Shown here: in pieces, positions 18,741 to 31,042 of the stretch
How the letters are laid out: the number at the start of each line of letters is the position of its first letter
How positions within the stretch are numbered: the stretch's first letter is position 1
NCBI RefSeq assembly: GCF_002198095.1
Contig: NZ_NHMK01000036.1
Coordinates: 1 to 64,000, forward strand
Reading direction: 5' to 3'
DNA length: 64,000 nucleotides
DNA from: Deinococcus indicus
GTDB lineage: Bacteria; Deinococcota; Deinococci; Deinococcales; Deinococcaceae
Made by a program: the position numbers and the translations under genes
The notes under the pieces: model-generated
The model's input: the letters and a program-made list of their open reading frames with translations, nothing else
What the model was told of the DNA's origin: nothing
The model's database searches: none

Positions 18741-19195
18741 CAGAGTTCGCGGATCTTGGCCAGCACGGCCTCGGGCCGCACGGTGTAGTCGCCGGTCTTC
18801 TCCTCGACGTGCTGGTAACGCACCACGCCGGAGCGGTCGATCAGGAACACGGCCCGGCCGCTGATGCCCCGGTCGTCGATGGCCACGCCGTACGCGCGGG
18901 CCACGTCGAGTTTCATGTCGGCCAGCAGCGGCACCTCGATGCCGTACTCGGCCGCCCAGGCCTTGTGCGCGTGCACGGAGTCGCGGTTCACGCCCAGCAC
19001 GACCGCCCCGGCGTCCGCGAAGTCATCCTGGCGGCCCGAGTACTCGGGAAGCTGCATGGAGCACACGGGACTGAAATCCAGCGGGTAGAACACCAGCACC
19101 ACGGCGCTGTGGCCCCGGTAACTGCTCAGGGTGATCTGCTCGCCGGTCGAGGCGGGCAGGGTGAAGTCCGGCGCAGGCTGTCCCACAAGGCTCAT
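18740..19195 (-). CDS. Peroxiredoxin, AhpC/TSA (Bcp/AhpE-like), 1-Cys type
   Basis: 151 residues of thioredoxin fold. The peroxidatic site is FYPLDFSPVCSMQLPEY with Cys45. No second cysteine exists in the protein, so it should be recycled by an external thiol, possibly bacillithiol. It reduces hydrogen peroxide or organic peroxides. It is divergent from the desaturase gene, leaderless by its promoter, and one base overlaps the downstream ParA-like gene. Confidence 0.9.
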   Translation of the reverse strand: MSLVGQPAPDFTLPASTGEQITLSSYRGHSAVVLVFYPLDFSPVCSMQLPEYSGRQDDFADAGAVVLGVNRDSVHAHKAWAAEYGIEVPLLADMKLDVARAYGVAIDDRGISGRAVFLIDRSGVVRYQHVEEKTGDYTVRPEAVLAKIREL

Positions 19196-19201
19196 GCCCG
19201 C

Positions 19202-19207
19202 AGTGTA
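19202..19207 (-). promoter_or_regulatory. Leaderless-type -10 box of the peroxiredoxin gene
   Basis: TACACT on the minus strand, 6 bases before the ATG at 19195. Confidence 0.55.
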
Positions 19208-19408
19208 GCGGGCCGCGCCGCCCAGGGCAGCCCGAGTTCCGGCAGCGGCAGTGACCGTGGCCCGGCCTGGGGGGAGCTTTGAACCGCGTCCCGCTTTGCC
19301 CCCCCTGCCCGGCGCGCGGGTCTACCCTGGGTGGGTACCGTCCCCGGCGTCTGCACCGTTCACGCGCCGCCCGCACCCCAGCCGGGACGGCCCCGAGGAG
19401 GAATTCCC

Positions 19409-20499
<1,091 letters not shown>

Positions 20500-20500
<1 letters not shown>

Positions 20501-20635
20501 TACGGACTCCGGTTGAATGGGCTGCAAGGCCCGTTCAATCCGAGCGGATGCGAGTGGGAGAGAAACGGGTTCCGGACGTGGAGCCGGCAATCCGGCGACG
20601 TTCCGGATTGTTGGCGAAACAAACGGAATCCGTAT
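20500..20635 (+). repeat. Dispersed palindromic repeat, copy B (full MITE-like element)
   Basis: 136 bp bounded by near-perfect 12-bp terminal inverted repeats, ATACGGACTCCG and CGGAATCCGTAT (one mismatch). Inside are the hairpin TTGAATGGGC-TGCAA-GGCCCGTTCAA, the shared string GGGTTCCGGACGTGGAG, and a second imperfect hairpin CGGCAATCCGG/CCGGATTG. The last base of the desaturase stop codon is the first base of the element. Copies A (839-954) and C (14059-14110) are related. Confidence 0.75.
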
Positions 20636-20649
20636 GATACGGCCCGCCT

Positions 20650-20692
20650 GAAGCCCGCCCGCGCCCTGTGCGTGTGGCGGGCTTCCGCTTTC
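20650..20692 (+). terminator. Rho-independent-like terminator after the desaturase gene
   Basis: GAAGCCCGCC and GGCGGGCTTC form a perfect 10-bp stem around a 16-base loop, followed by CGCTTTCCT. Confidence 0.65.
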
Positions 20693-20835
20693 CTGTTCAG
20701 GGCGCGTGGGTGGGCAGGGTGGTGCCGGGCGTGACATGCTGGCGGTGTTCCTCTGTCTGGCGTCCGTTCCGTCACCGTTTCGTTTTCACCTGAGTGCGCG
20801 GCCCCGTCCGCTGCGCGCCCATCAGGAGGCCGCGT

Positions 20836-21750
20836 ATGATCCCACCGACCTCACCCCCGAACCCGGCGCTGGCCGCGCTGGGGTACGCGCCGGACGACCG
20901 CGTGGTGATCTTTCACGCGGACGACCTGGGCATGTGTCAGGCGACCGTGAGTGCCTGCCTGGACCTGTTCGGGGCGGGCACGCTGTCGTCGGCGTCGGTC
21001 ATGACGACCTGTGCGTGGGCGCCGGCGGCCGCCGGGGTGGCCCGTGAGTTCCCGGACGCGGACCTGGGCGTGCACCTGACCCTGACGAGCGAGTGGAGCG
21101 AGTACCGCTGGTCGGCCCTGAGTACCCGCGACCCGGCCACGGGCCTGCTGGACGCGCAGGGCCACCTGCACGCGACGGTCGAGGCGGCCCGCCTGCACGG
21201 CGTTCCGGCGGCCGTGCGTGCCGAGATGGACACCCAGATCCGGCGGGCGCTGGACCTGGGGATCGAGGTCTCGCACGTGGACGCCCACATGGGCGCCGTC
21301 GCGCACCCCCGCTTCCTGCCGGATTGCATCGAACTGGCCCTGCACCACGGCGCGGTCCCGATGTTCCCGCGACTGGACACCGCCGGGTGGCGCTCGCACG
21401 GGCTGGACGCGCGGGACGCGGCGCAGGCGGCGCAGTTCACGCAGACCCTGGCGGCGCGCGGGCTGCCGCTGGTGGATCACCTCGTGATGCTGCCGCTGCA
21501 CCGGGGCGGGGATCAGGTGCCGCTGATCGAGGACCTGCTGGGCAGCCTCCCGCCGGGCCTGACGCACTTCATCCTGCATCCGGCGCGGGACACGCCGGAA
21601 CTGCGGGCCATTGCCAGCGACTGGGCGGGCCGGGTGGCGAACCACGCGGCGTTCATGGACCCGCGCCTGCCCGGCGTGATCGAACGCAGCGGCGTGAAGG
21701 TCACCTCCTACCGCGCGTTGCGGCCGCTGCTCGGGACGGCCCGGCCATGA
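20836..21750 (+). CDS. YdjC/ChbG-family carbohydrate deacetylase
   Basis: 304 residues. Metal-binding motifs of the YdjC family are present: VIFHADDLGMCQATVSA (Asp pair), LGVHLTLTSEW (His), EVSHVDAHMGAVAHPRF (His) and THFILHPARDTPEL (His). Family members remove acetyl groups from chito-oligosaccharides or related sugars. The ATG at 20836 follows GGAGG at 7 bases. The stop overlaps the start of a GPH-type sugar transporter (ATGA), so the pair likely imports and deacetylates an oligosaccharide. The substrate is unknown. Confidence 0.85.
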   Translation: MIPPTSPPNPALAALGYAPDDRVVIFHADDLGMCQATVSACLDLFGAGTLSSASVMTTCAWAPAAAGVAREFPDADLGVHLTLTSEWSEYRWSALSTRDPATGLLDAQGHLHATVEAARLHGVPAAVRAEMDTQIRRALDLGIEVSHVDAHMGAVAHPRFLPDCIELALHHGAVPMFPRLDTAGWRSHGLDARDAAQAAQFTQTLAARGLPLVDHLVMLPLHRGGDQVPLIEDLLGSLPPGLTHFILHPARDTPELRAIASDWAGRVANHAAFMDPRLPGVIERSGVKVTSYRALRPLLGTARP

Positions 21751-23138
21751 CGTCCGTCCCCGCACCGGCGCCCGACCTGACCCCGGACACGGCGCCCGAC
21801 ACGACCCCCTCGCAGCGCTGGCGGTACGCGGTCATGAACTTCGGGCTGACCATCCCGGCGCAGACCGGCAGCTTCCTGCTGCTGTACTACGTGGACGACC
21901 GCCGCATGGACCCCGCCTGGGCCGCGACCGCCCTGACCTGCTTCGCCGTGTACAACGCCGTGAACAACCCGGTCATCGGGTTCCTGAGCGACCGGACCCG
22001 CTCACGCTGGGGGCGGCGCATTCCGTTCGTGCGGTTCGGGTTCCTGCCGGCCCTGATCCTGTTCGCCCTGCTGTTCTGGGCGCCGTTCGACGGCGTGAGC
22101 AGCCCGGTCGCGCTGCTGGTGTACTTCGTGGTCGTCTGGACGCTCTGGGAGACGGTCAGCACGGCGGTCGGCACCGGCTACCTGGCGCTGCTGCCCGAGA
22201 TGTTCCGCACCTTTCAGGAACGCACGGACGTCGCGTGGCGCATGAACGCCGTGCAGGTCGTGGGCCTGCTGATCGGACTGGCGCTGCCGCCCCTGCTGGC
22301 CGGGCTGCTCGGGTGGGGCGTCACGGCGACCCTGCTGGCCGCACTGGCCGCCGCCGCGATCCTGTCCGGGCTGGGCAGCCTGTTCGAGCGTCCGGGCGCC
22401 GCCGCGCCGGGCCTGGGGTTCTTCCGGGCGGCGGGCGTCACGTTCCGCAACCCGGCGTTCCTGACCGTCGTGGCCGCGCAGACCATGCGGTTTTTCTGCA
22501 CCGGCACCCTGGCGACCGGCATGGGCTTCTACGTGCGCTACAGCCTGGGCGAGACGGGCGGCGCCGCCACCACCCTGCTGCTGGCCGCCGCGTTCGTCAC
22601 GGCCGGCGCGGCCCTGTGGCCCTGGCGGACCTTCGTGACCCCCCGCCTGGGCGCGCGCGGCACGCTGATGCTGGCCTTCGCGCTGGGCGCCGCCTCGCTG
22701 ATCCCGCTGGCGCTGGTCAGCACGCTGGCCGGCGCGCTCGCCTCGACCGTGCTGTTCGGAGTGGCGCTCTCCGGCATGATCCTGATGGGCGACGTGATCC
22801 TGGGCGACGTGATCGACGAGGACGAACTGCGCACCGGCGAGCGCCGCGAGGGCCTGTACTACGGCATGTCCGGCTTCATCACCACCCTGAGCGCCGCCCT
22901 GACCGCGCAGGCCTTCGGGGCGGTCACGCGCGCCAGCGGCTACGACCCCACCCTGACCACGCAACCCGACACGGTGGCCGGCGGTTTCCGGTTCTTCATG
23001 ACCGTCCCGCCCATCGCGGGCGCGCTGCTGGCCGTGGCGCTGCTGGCCCTGTACCCGCTGCACGGCGAACGCCTGAACGCCGTGCGCGCCGCCCTGGCAC
23101 GGAAACGACTGGAACGGGCCGCAGCGGGCGGAGGTTAA
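21747..23138 (+). CDS. MFS transporter, GPH (glycoside-pentoside-hexuronide) type
   Basis: 463 residues with about twelve membrane helices. [20 protein letters not shown] is the characteristic loop 2-3 motif of the MelB/GPH (MFS_2) family, and [21 protein letters not shown] is the matching loop in the second half. These cation-coupled symporters take up glycosides. It is translationally coupled to the YdjC-type deacetylase, which suggests the transported sugar is that enzyme's substrate or product. It converges with prmC, overlapping it by 4 bases. Confidence 0.87.
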   Translation: MTSVPAPAPDLTPDTAPDTTPSQRWRYAVMNFGLTIPAQTGSFLLLYYVDDRRMDPAWAATALTCFAVYNAVNNPVIGFLSDRTRSRWGRRIPFVRFGFLPALILFALLFWAPFDGVSSPVALLVYFVVVWTLWETVSTAVGTGYLALLPEMFRTFQERTDVAWRMNAVQVVGLLIGLALPPLLAGLLGWGVTATLLAALAAAAILSGLGSLFERPGAAAPGLGFFRAAGVTFRNPAFLTVVAAQTMRFFCTGTLATGMGFYVRYSLGETGGAATTLLLAAAFVTAGAALWPWRTFVTPRLGARGTLMLAFALGAASLIPLALVSTLAGALASTVLFGVALSGMILMGDVILGDVIDEDELRTGERREGLYYGMSGFITTLSAALTAQAFGAVTRASGYDPTLTTQPDTVAGGFRFFMTVPPIAGALLAVALLALYPLHGERLNAVRAALARKRLERAAAGGG

Positions 23139-23992
23139 CCCGGCTGCCCGGTCCGCCGCGCCTGCACGAAGCGTTCCCGGCCGGTCAGGTCGGCGTGCAG
23201 CTGGGCGTCCCAGCCGCCCGCGCGCAACTCGGCGGCCAGCGTGGCGGCGTTGCGCGGGTCGAGTTCCAGCCACAGCGTCCCGCCGCCTGCCAGGACGGGC
23301 GGGGCCTGTGCGGCCAGTCTCCGGGCCAGGGTCAGGCCGTCCGGGCCGGAGTACAGCGCCAGTTGCGGGTCGCGCTGCACTTCGGGGTCGGCGTGCGCGC
23401 GGTCCCCGTCCGGCAGGTACGGGGGGTTGCTGACGATCAGGTCGAACGGGCCGGTCACGCCCGCCAGCAGGTCCGCGTGCATCCACGTGACTTCCAGGCC
23501 GTTCAGGGCGGCGTTCTCGCGGGCCAGGGCCAGGGCCTCGGGGCTGAGGTCCGTGGCGGTCACGGCGGCGCCGGGGCAGGCGGCCTTCACGCCCAGCGCC
23601 AGCGCGCCCGTGCCGGTACCCACGTCCAGCACGCGCGGCGCCGCCAGGGCACGCCGTTCCAGTTGGCGCAGGTCCGGCAGCAGCAGGTGCAGCAGCCACT
23701 CGGTTTCCGGGCGGGGCACCAGGGCGCGCGGGTCGCAGCGCAGCCGCACGCCGCCCCACTCGACCTCGCCCAGGATGTGTTGCAGCGGCTCGCGCGCCGC
23801 GCGGCGGTCCAGCAGCGCCGCGTACCGCGCCTGACCGTCCGCGCCGACCGGTTCGTGCGCGCGGGTCAGCAGCGCCGTGGGCGTCAGGTGCAGGGCGCTC
23901 AGCAGCAGTTCGCGGGCGTCCACCTCCGGGGAGGGAACGCCCGCGCTGCCCAGCCGCGCCGCGCCCTGCCGTAACAGGTCACGCAGCTGCAC
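23135..23992 (-). CDS. prmC: Peptide chain release factor N5-glutamine methyltransferase
   Basis: 285 residues. An N-terminal helical domain (1-75) is followed by a SAM-dependent methyltransferase: VPRPETE (92-98), [14 protein letters not shown] (motif I, 121-134) and SNPPYLPDG (NPPY at 189-192, which binds the target glutamine). It methylates the GGQ glutamine of RF1 and RF2. It is downstream of, and 4 bases from, the jag-like gene on the same strand. Confidence 0.93.
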   Translation of the reverse strand: MQLRDLLRQGAARLGSAGVPSPEVDARELLLSALHLTPTALLTRAHEPVGADGQARYAALLDRRAAREPLQHILGEVEWGGVRLRCDPRALVPRPETEWLLHLLLPDLRQLERRALAAPRVLDVGTGTGALALGVKAACPGAAVTATDLSPEALALARENAALNGLEVTWMHADLLAGVTGPFDLIVSNPPYLPDGDRAHADPEVQRDPQLALYSGPDGLTLARRLAAQAPPVLAGGGTLWLELDPRNAATLAAELRAGGWDAQLHADLTGRERFVQARRTGQPG

Positions 23993-23996
23993 GCCC

Positions 23997-24578
23997 TTAC
24001 CCGTGGCGGGGTTTGATGATCAGTCGCCGGGCGTTGCCCTCCCCCATGGACTCGCTCATCACGTCCGGGTGCTCTTTCAGGGCAATGTGAATCACGCGAC
24101 GCTCGGAGGCCGGCATGGGCTGCAATTCGTGCGGCTCGCCGCTCTTGGCGACCTGCACGGCCAGCCGCTCGGCCAGTTTGCTGAGCGCCTCGGCCTGCCG
24201 CTTGCGGTAGCCGCCGATGTCCACCCGCACGCGCAGGTTCCCGCGTCCCTCCTGCTTGGCGAGGACCGTGTAGGCCAGCACCTCGATGGCGCCCAGCGTG
24301 CGGCCGTCCCGCCCGGCGAGTTTCGCGGCGTTCTCGCCGGTGATCTCGGCTTCCAGCGCGTCGTCCGCCTGCGTGACGTTCACCTGCAGGTCCGGGTCGA
24401 TGCGGCCCAGCAGGCCCCGCAGGAACGCTTCCAGGGTGGAACGCGGGTCCTCGGCTGCGGCCTCCAGCGTGGGGGTGCCGGTCAGGGCGTCCGGAGCGGG
24501 CGGCGGCAGCTCGCTCTCGTCGGCGTCGCTGATGCCCAGCCCCGCGAGGTAGTCGTCGAGGTTCGTGCGGTTATCCAT
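23997..24578 (-). CDS. khpB: Jag/KhpB-type RNA-binding protein (KH plus R3H domains)
   Basis: 193 residues. An acidic N-terminal ~45 residues are followed by a KH-like segment ([40 protein letters not shown]) and an R3H domain with [23 protein letters not shown]-binding proteins of this type act in cell envelope and small-RNA regulation in Firmicutes. The Jag-N domain found in some members is replaced by the acidic stretch. Expression seems leaderless (TAGACT 7 bases before the ATG). Confidence 0.85.
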   Translation of the reverse strand: MDNRTNLDDYLAGLGISDADESELPPPAPDALTGTPTLEAAAEDPRSTLEAFLRGLLGRIDPDLQVNVTQADDALEAEITGENAAKLAGRDGRTLGAIEVLAYTVLAKQEGRGNLRVRVDIGGYRKRQAEALSKLAERLAVQVAKSGEPHELQPMPASERRVIHIALKEHPDVMSESMGEGNARRLIIKPRHG

Positions 24579-24585
24579 GCCCCGC

Positions 24586-24591
24586 AGTCTA
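24586..24591 (-). promoter_or_regulatory. Leaderless-type -10 box of the khpB-like gene
   Basis: TAGACT on the minus strand, 7 bases before the ATG at 24578. Confidence 0.55.
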
Positions 24592-24602
24592 GCGCGGCCC
24601 CC

Positions 24603-25085
24603 TCACGAATTTCCCACGGACTGCCCGGCCGCGAAGGTGCGGGCGCTGCGCTCCAGCATGTCGTACATCTCCTCGAATCCCTGCGCGCCCCCGTAGTACG
24701 GGTCCGGCACGTCCGCGCCCGGCGCGAGCGGATCGAAATCCCGCATCAGCTGCACGCGCGCCTCCGCGTTCGGGGGGCTCAGGCGGCGCGCGTCCGCGAG
24801 GTTCGCGGTGTCCATCGCCAGGATCACGTCCTGCTCGTAGAAATCCGCCGCCGACAGCTGCCGCGCCCGGCTGTCCAGGCTCAGGCCGTGCCGGGCGGCC
24901 ACCTCCCGGCTGCGCGGGTCAGCGGGGCGGCCCACGTGCCAGTCGCCGGTCCCGGCGCTGCTCACCACGGCCGTCACGCCCGCCGCCTCCAGTTCGCGGC
25001 GCAGCAGCGCCTCGGCCACCGGACTGCGGCAGATGTTTCCCAGGCACAGCGCCAGCACCCGCAGCGGTCTTCCCTTATCCGTCAT
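24603..25085 (-). CDS. Low-molecular-weight protein-tyrosine phosphatase
   Basis: 160 residues. The P-loop CLGNICRS (Cys14-x5-Arg20) near the N-terminus and the general-acid loop VPDPYYGG near residue 130 are both intact, so an active enzyme is expected. Targets in bacteria include tyrosine kinases of the envelope, or arginine phosphate in some family members. The start overlaps the end of the DUF418 gene upstream by 11 bases, so the two are probably cotranscribed. Confidence 0.92.
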   Translation of the reverse strand: MTDKGRPLRVLALCLGNICRSPVAEALLRRELEAAGVTAVVSSAGTGDWHVGRPADPRSREVAARHGLSLDSRARQLSAADFYEQDVILAMDTANLADARRLSPPNAEARVQLMRDFDPLAPGADVPDPYYGGAQGFEEMYDMLERSARTFAAGQSVGNS

Positions 25086-26346
25086 GCGCCCGATTCTGCC
25101 GGACGCGCGGGCCGTACACCACCCGCCGGACCAGTCCCTCCACCGGACCCTGCCCGAAACGGGCCAGCCACCACGCGCTCAGCGGCACCTGCGCCAGCCC
25201 CACAAGCAGCGCCAGCGCCAGCGTCTGCGCCGCGCCCCACACCACGAACTCGCCACTGTACGGGAACGCCTCGCCCGCCCCTGCGGCCGGGGTGCCCGAC
25301 ACCCACCCGAACCCCTGGTGCAGCCCGTACGGGTAGAAGATCAGCGTCATGACCACGCTCTGCGTCAGGTAGTTCGTCAGGGCCATCCGCCCACTCGCCG
25401 CGAAGAAGCGCCACGCGCCCAGCCGCCCGGACGCGGCCAGCAGGCCCAGCACGCCCACGTACCCCAGCGCGCCCGCCAGCCCGCCCGCCATGCGGACCGG
25501 CAGGGCCAGCACGCCCGCCGCCACGTCCGGGCGGGTGTTCAGGTACGCCAGCAGCGCGCCCAGCGGCAGGCCCACGCCCAGGCCCCCCAGCGCCAGCCGC
25601 CGCAGCAGCGGACGGTGCTCGTCCGGGCGGGTCAGCAGGCTGGTCTTCGCGGCCGCCGCGCCCAGGAAGAACAGCGCCAGCAGCCACGGCCCGTTGAACA
25701 GACTGCCTTCCAGCAGCAGCGGCCAGAACTCCGCGGCGCGCGCCTGCACGTTCGCGGCGTAACCGGGTAGCAACCCGGGCAGCGACGTGAAGCGCGGCGC
25801 GGTCTGCGAGGCGCTGCCCAGCGCCGCCAGCAGCCCCAGCCCCAGCCACCACGCGCCCAGCACGCCCGCCAGCCGCAACAGGCCCCGCGCCGTCATGTGC
25901 GCCACGAGCAGCAACGCCAGCGCCAGCACCGCGTAATTACTGATGATGTCCCCGTGCCACACCAGCACGTAATGCGCCGCACCGATCAGCAGCAGCGCCG
26001 CGTGCCGCCGCAGGAACACGCCCACGCCCCGCCGGGCCAGCAGACCCGCCGCGCCCCACCCGAACAGCATCGCGAAGATCGAGATGAACCGACCGTTCGC
26101 CAGCACGTCCGTCACGACCTGCGCCGCGCGGTCCAGGCCCGATTGCCGCCACTCCAGAAAGCCCGCGAAGTCCTGCATGTTCACGATCAGGATGCCCAGC
26201 AGGCTCATGCCGCGCAGCACGTCCGGCAGCACCGAGCGGTCCTGCACCGGCCCCCGCTGCAGCTCCTGCGGCGCGGGCTGCGGCGGAACGGCGTCGGGCG
26301 GCAGCGGCGCGGCAGCGGGATCGGCAGACGGCGCGGGATCGGTCAT
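25075..26346 (-). CDS. DUF418-family integral membrane protein
   Basis: 423 residues. A Pro/Ala-rich cytoplasmic N-terminus is followed by [20 protein letters not shown], the usual start of the family, and about ten membrane helices. The DUF418 C-terminal domain is seen at [20 protein letters not shown] and PYGLHQGFG. The family resembles acyltransferase-3/YeiB-type membrane proteins. No enzymatic role is established. Expression appears leaderless (TAGCCT 6 bases before the ATG). Confidence 0.88.
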   Translation of the reverse strand: MTDPAPSADPAAAPLPPDAVPPQPAPQELQRGPVQDRSVLPDVLRGMSLLGILIVNMQDFAGFLEWRQSGLDRAAQVVTDVLANGRFISIFAMLFGWGAAGLLARRGVGVFLRRHAALLLIGAAHYVLVWHGDIISNYAVLALALLLVAHMTARGLLRLAGVLGAWWLGLGLLAALGSASQTAPRFTSLPGLLPGYAANVQARAAEFWPLLLEGSLFNGPWLLALFFLGAAAAKTSLLTRPDEHRPLLRRLALGGLGVGLPLGALLAYLNTRPDVAAGVLALPVRMAGGLAGALGYVGVLGLLAASGRLGAWRFFAASGRMALTNYLTQSVVMTLIFYPYGLHQGFGWVSGTPAAGAGEAFPYSGEFVVWGAAQTLALALLVGLAQVPLSAWWLARFGQGPVEGLVRRVVYGPRVRQNRAHDG

Positions 26347-26352
26347 GCCCGC

Positions 26353-26358
26353 AGGCTA
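26353..26358 (-). promoter_or_regulatory. Leaderless-type -10 box of the DUF418 gene
   Basis: TAGCCT on the minus strand, 6 bases before the ATG at 26346. Confidence 0.5.
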
Positions 26359-26434
26359 GCAGTCGGCCCGACCCGCGACGGGCAAGCCTGCGCGGCCACC
26401 GACACCCGCCCCCACCGTCCCGCAGGGCGCGGGG

Positions 26435-27574
26435 TCAGGGGGACGCAGGGGTCGGCTGCACCATCAGCGGCCCGCGCGGGCCGAGGGTCAGGCCCGGCAG
26501 CGGCGTGGGGTCGCCCCGCACGGCCCGCAGGGGCGGCAGCGCCCCCAGCGTGTCGTGAATCAGCATCTGCGCCAGATGCATCCCCAGGCACAGGCGCTCG
26601 CCGCCCCCGAACGGCAGGTACGCCCACGCCGGGGGCCGGGCGGCCCAGCGGCCCGGATCGAACTCGGCGGGGCGGTCCCACAGGGCCGGGTCACGGCCCG
26701 ACAGGTACGGCGAGTACAGCGCCAGCGCCCCGCGCGGCAACCTCACCCCGTTCCAGTTCAGGTCGCGGCTCAGGCGGCGGCTGCCCATCCAGCCCGGCGG
26801 GAACAGCCGCAGCACCTCCTTCAGCACCGCCGCGTGATGCTCGGGCGCGTGCCACTGCGGATGCTGCGCCAGGAACCAGATCGCATACGCCAGCGCGTGC
26901 GTGGTCGTGTCGTGCGCCGCGGCCAGCGACACCCGCGCCTCCTCCAGCCCGCCCGGCAGCGGCGCCAGCACCGCCAGCAGGTCGTCGTGCCCCCGACCGG
27001 TCAGGCGCGCGTGCGCGAGGCGGCGCAGCTCGGCGTCCACCCGCGCGAACAGCAGCGGACGCGGAATCGCGGGCACCGGGAACGGGCGGCGCAGCGGCGC
27101 CAGGAACGCATGCAGCAGCCCGGCATCGAACTCTCCGCTGAAGTACGCGGCGTTCAGCAGCCGCAGTACCGCGCCGTCCGCCCAGGCCAGCGCATCGAAC
27201 TCGCCGCCCGGCACGCCCGGCAGGGCCGCCCGCGTCCGCGCCTGCAACGCCAGCAGGTGCGCCCGCCCGAAGCCCGGATTCATCAGCGCGCGCCGCCCCG
27301 CGTGCCCCGGCGCGTCCGACAGGATCACCCCGCCCGACAGGTACGGCACGATCCGCGACAGGCTCCCCGCACTGCGGAACGTGCCCAGGTCCGTCAGCAC
27401 CGCCCGGTTCCACGCCGCCCCCACCCCCACCACCGCCGGGAGGCCCAGCCGCAACCGGAACACGTCCACGCCCGCCGCGCGTGCCCGCGCCGCACCCTCC
27501 CCGATCAGGGGCAGAGGCGACAGCGCCCAGTCCTGCAGGTGCCCGTTCCCCGGACGGGTCGGCGGTTCGGGCAA
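26435..27574 (-). CDS. Cytochrome P450, probable carotenoid hydroxylase (CYP287-like)
   Basis: About 379 residues if the TTG at 27574 is the start; the reading frame stays open far upstream behind crtD, so the start is uncertain. P450 hallmarks: the I-helix AAHDTTTHAL, the ExxR in KEVLRLFPP, and the haem-binding loop FGGGERLCLGMHLAQ with the Cys ligand near residue 329. In D. radiodurans a P450 (CYP287A1) adds the 2-hydroxyl on the beta-ring of deinoxanthin. Position right behind a carotenoid desaturase supports the same role here. It lies 5 bases downstream of the crtD-like stop. Confidence 0.85.
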   Translation of the reverse strand: MPEPPTRPGNGHLQDWALSPLPLIGEGAARARAAGVDVFRLRLGLPAVVGVGAAWNRAVLTDLGTFRSAGSLSRIVPYLSGGVILSDAPGHAGRRALMNPGFGRAHLLALQARTRAALPGVPGGEFDALAWADGAVLRLLNAAYFSGEFDAGLLHAFLAPLRRPFPVPAIPRPLLFARVDAELRRLAHARLTGRGHDDLLAVLAPLPGGLEEARVSLAAAHDTTTHALAYAIWFLAQHPQWHAPEHHAAVLKEVLRLFPPGWMGSRRLSRDLNWNGVRLPRGALALYSPYLSGRDPALWDRPAEFDPGRWAARPPAWAYLPFGGGERLCLGMHLAQMLIHDTLGALPPLRAVRGDPTPLPGLTLGPRGPLMVQPTPASP

Positions 27575-27579
27575 CGTGC

Positions 27580-29019
<1,440 letters not shown>

Positions 29020-29101
29020 GCCCCCACCCCCCGACCTGTGCTCACGCTGCCGAGCATAGAGCAGCGGACCCGGCCCGGAAGGTACGGGCGCCCCCCGGCC
29101 C

Positions 29102-29818
29102 TCAGCGGGCGCGGCTGACTGAGTACGCCAGCAGCGGCTCGCGGCTCAGGACCCGCCCGGCCCGCTCGACCCGCAACTCGCCGCCCGGAGCCCGCGCGGT
29201 GCCCACGACCAGCACGTAAGCGTACCCGCCCCGGTTCCAGCGGTACTCGTCCCGTTCCCCGCCCGTGGCGTGCGCGCCGCCCGTCAGCTGCACGCCCGGC
29301 GTGCCGTCGCGGTTGCGGCTGGCGTACGTGACCTTCCCAGCGGCCTCCCACACGGTCACGCTGTGCCGCGCGGTGGCCGCCACGACCGCCGCCTGTGGCA
29401 CGTAGCGGCAGTTGAACGACCCGGCAGGCACGCGGAATTCATTCACGTGCGTCATGCGGTACGCGGGGTCCTGCACGTTCTGCACGTTGCTGCTGTGCAC
29501 GAAGAACCCAGGGGCCGGGGCGCCGCTTCCCGCGAAGGTCAGCAGCGTGTACACCTGACCCGCCCCCGCGTCGTCCGCCCCGACCGTCACGGCCACCTGC
29601 GAGCGCACGCCGCCCACCCACTGCGTCAGCGTGCCCGGCCCGGCCCCCGTGCCCGACAGCGCCAGCACCCGCTCCGGCGTGTCGCACCAGAACCGCACCG
29701 GCTGCCACCCACCCGCCCCGACCTGCGCGAACGACGCCTCGGTGAACCCCGCCCCGGACGCCACGGGCAGGAACGACAGGAGCAGGGCAGCCCCCAGACG
29801 GACGCGGTGGGACGACAT
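29102..29818 (-). CDS. Exported protein of unknown function
   Basis: 238 residues with a signal peptide (VRLGAALLLSFLPVASGA). The mature sequence is beta-rich, with two Cys (RFWCDTPE and FNCRYVP) that may pair. GGAGG lies 8 bases before the ATG. I do not recognise a family. It lies between the crtD-P450 pair and the glycosyltransferase operon on the same strand, but nothing in it points to pigment synthesis. Confidence 0.6.
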   Translation of the reverse strand: MSSHRVRLGAALLLSFLPVASGAGFTEASFAQVGAGGWQPVRFWCDTPERVLALSGTGAGPGTLTQWVGGVRSQVAVTVGADDAGAGQVYTLLTFAGSGAPAPGFFVHSSNVQNVQDPAYRMTHVNEFRVPAGSFNCRYVPQAAVVAATARHSVTVWEAAGKVTYASRNRDGTPGVQLTGGAHATGGERDEYRWNRGGYAYVLVVGTARAPGGELRVERAGRVLSREPLLAYSVSRAR

Positions 29819-29885
29819 ACCCCGAGCCTCCGCCCCACACCTGAGCAGTCCATGAAGCCCAGTCCGCCCGGCCTTCAGGAAAGTT

Positions 29886-29910
29886 CCCCTCTGCCCAGGG
29901 GGTGAGGGGT
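29886..29910. repeat. Relic of the purL-purF cassette repeat
   Basis: CCCCTCTGCCC followed by AGGGGGTGAGGGGT resembles the outer parts of the palindromic repeat flanking the DUF559 gene (6973-7012), with the middle missing. Confidence 0.4.
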
Positions 29911-29926
29911 CACTGCCGGTCCTGCG

Positions 29927-31042
29927 TCACTGTCTGTACTCGCGGCCCTTCCAGGTGACGGTGCGGCGCAGGGCGCGGCGGTATACCGGCAGTGCCAGCA
30001 GCGGCGTGAGGGGTCCCAGCAGACCCTCGGCCAGGTCGGCGGGGGCGCGGCGACCGGCGACCACGCTGACCAGCGTGCGTTCCAGCAGCCCGGCCACGCG
30101 CAGGGCCGTCCAGCCGGGGCCGCGCAGCCAGGGGCGCAGCAGCCACGGCAGGGTGTACGCGCCCAGGTGCCCGGCGGCGGCCAGCAGCAGCAGCGGCCGC
30201 GAGTGAAAGTGCAGCGGCAGGACGTTCTTGCCGAAGCCCTCCACCGACTCCGGGTAGGTGCGGTACATGCGCACGCCGATGCACGCGCGGCCCAGCGCCG
30301 TGGACACCAGGAACCCCTGCGCGCCCAGGTGCTGCGCGAGGCGGGTGTCCTCCAGCACCTCGGCCCGGACGGGCACGTACCCGCCCACGCGGCTCAGCGC
30401 GGCGCGGCGGAACGCCATGACCTGCCCGTTGGCAATCGAGGTCATGGGGTGGCGCAGGCGCGTCAGCGGAAACGGGAAGTACGACAGCACCGCCGCGTCC
30501 ACCAGCGGGGTCAGCAGGCGGGCGCCCAGGCCCGCGTTCGACTGCCGGGGCTGGATGCTCAGCAGGTCCGCGCCCGAACGGGTCAGCTCGCGCAGCAGGC
30601 CGCCCAGCGCGCCCGCGTGCCAGTCCACGTCCGCGTCCGTGAAGACCAGCACCTCACCACGCGCCGCGCGCAGCAGTTGCTGGCAGGCCCAGGGTTTCCC
30701 GTTCCAGCCGTCCGGTCTGGGCTCGCCCGTCAGGACCCGCGCGCCCAGGCGGCGGGCCACGTCGGCGGTTCCGTCGCGGCTGCCGTCGTCCAGCACCAGC
30801 ACCTCGAAGGCGCCCTGGGCCAGCACGCCGGGCAGGGTGCGCGGCAGGTTGTGCGCCTCGTCCCGCGCCGGAATCAGGATGGACACGCGCGGACCCCCGC
30901 GCGGGGTGGGCGCGGGCCGCAGGCGCGGGAAGGTCACGGCGTTCACGGCCAGCACCGCCGCCTTGGTCGCCAGCCAGCCCAGCAGCAGCGCCTGCACGGG
31001 CCGCTGCGCCCGCTCCCACGCGGCAGCCCACTGAATCCTCAT
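29927..31042 (-). CDS. Family 2 glycosyltransferase, possibly CruG-like carotenoid glycosyltransferase
   Basis: 371 residues. A membrane helix near the N-terminus (residues 15-37) precedes the GT-A domain: [37 protein letters not shown] and [14 protein letters not shown] (DxD-type metal site). Two or more hydrophobic segments close the protein. Membrane-anchored GT2 enzymes of this layout include CruG, which with CruF makes the 2'-O-glycoside of myxoxanthophyll in cyanobacteria. Its start overlaps the acyltransferase stop (ATGA) in an operon with cruF. Carotenoid glycosylation is inferred from this context only. Confidence 0.75.
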   Translation of the reverse strand: MRIQWAAAWERAQRPVQALLLGWLATKAAVLAVNAVTFPRLRPAPTPRGGPRVSILIPARDEAHNLPRTLPGVLAQGAFEVLVLDDGSRDGTADVARRLGARVLTGEPRPDGWNGKPWACQQLLRAARGEVLVFTDADVDWHAGALGGLLRELTRSGADLLSIQPRQSNAGLGARLLTPLVDAAVLSYFPFPLTRLRHPMTSIANGQVMAFRRAALSRVGGYVPVRAEVLEDTRLAQHLGAQGFLVSTALGRACIGVRMYRTYPESVEGFGKNVLPLHFHSRPLLLLAAAGHLGAYTLPWLLRPWLRGPGWTALRVAGLLERTLVSVVAGRRAPADLAEGLLGPLTPLLALPVYRRALRRTVTWKGREYRQ

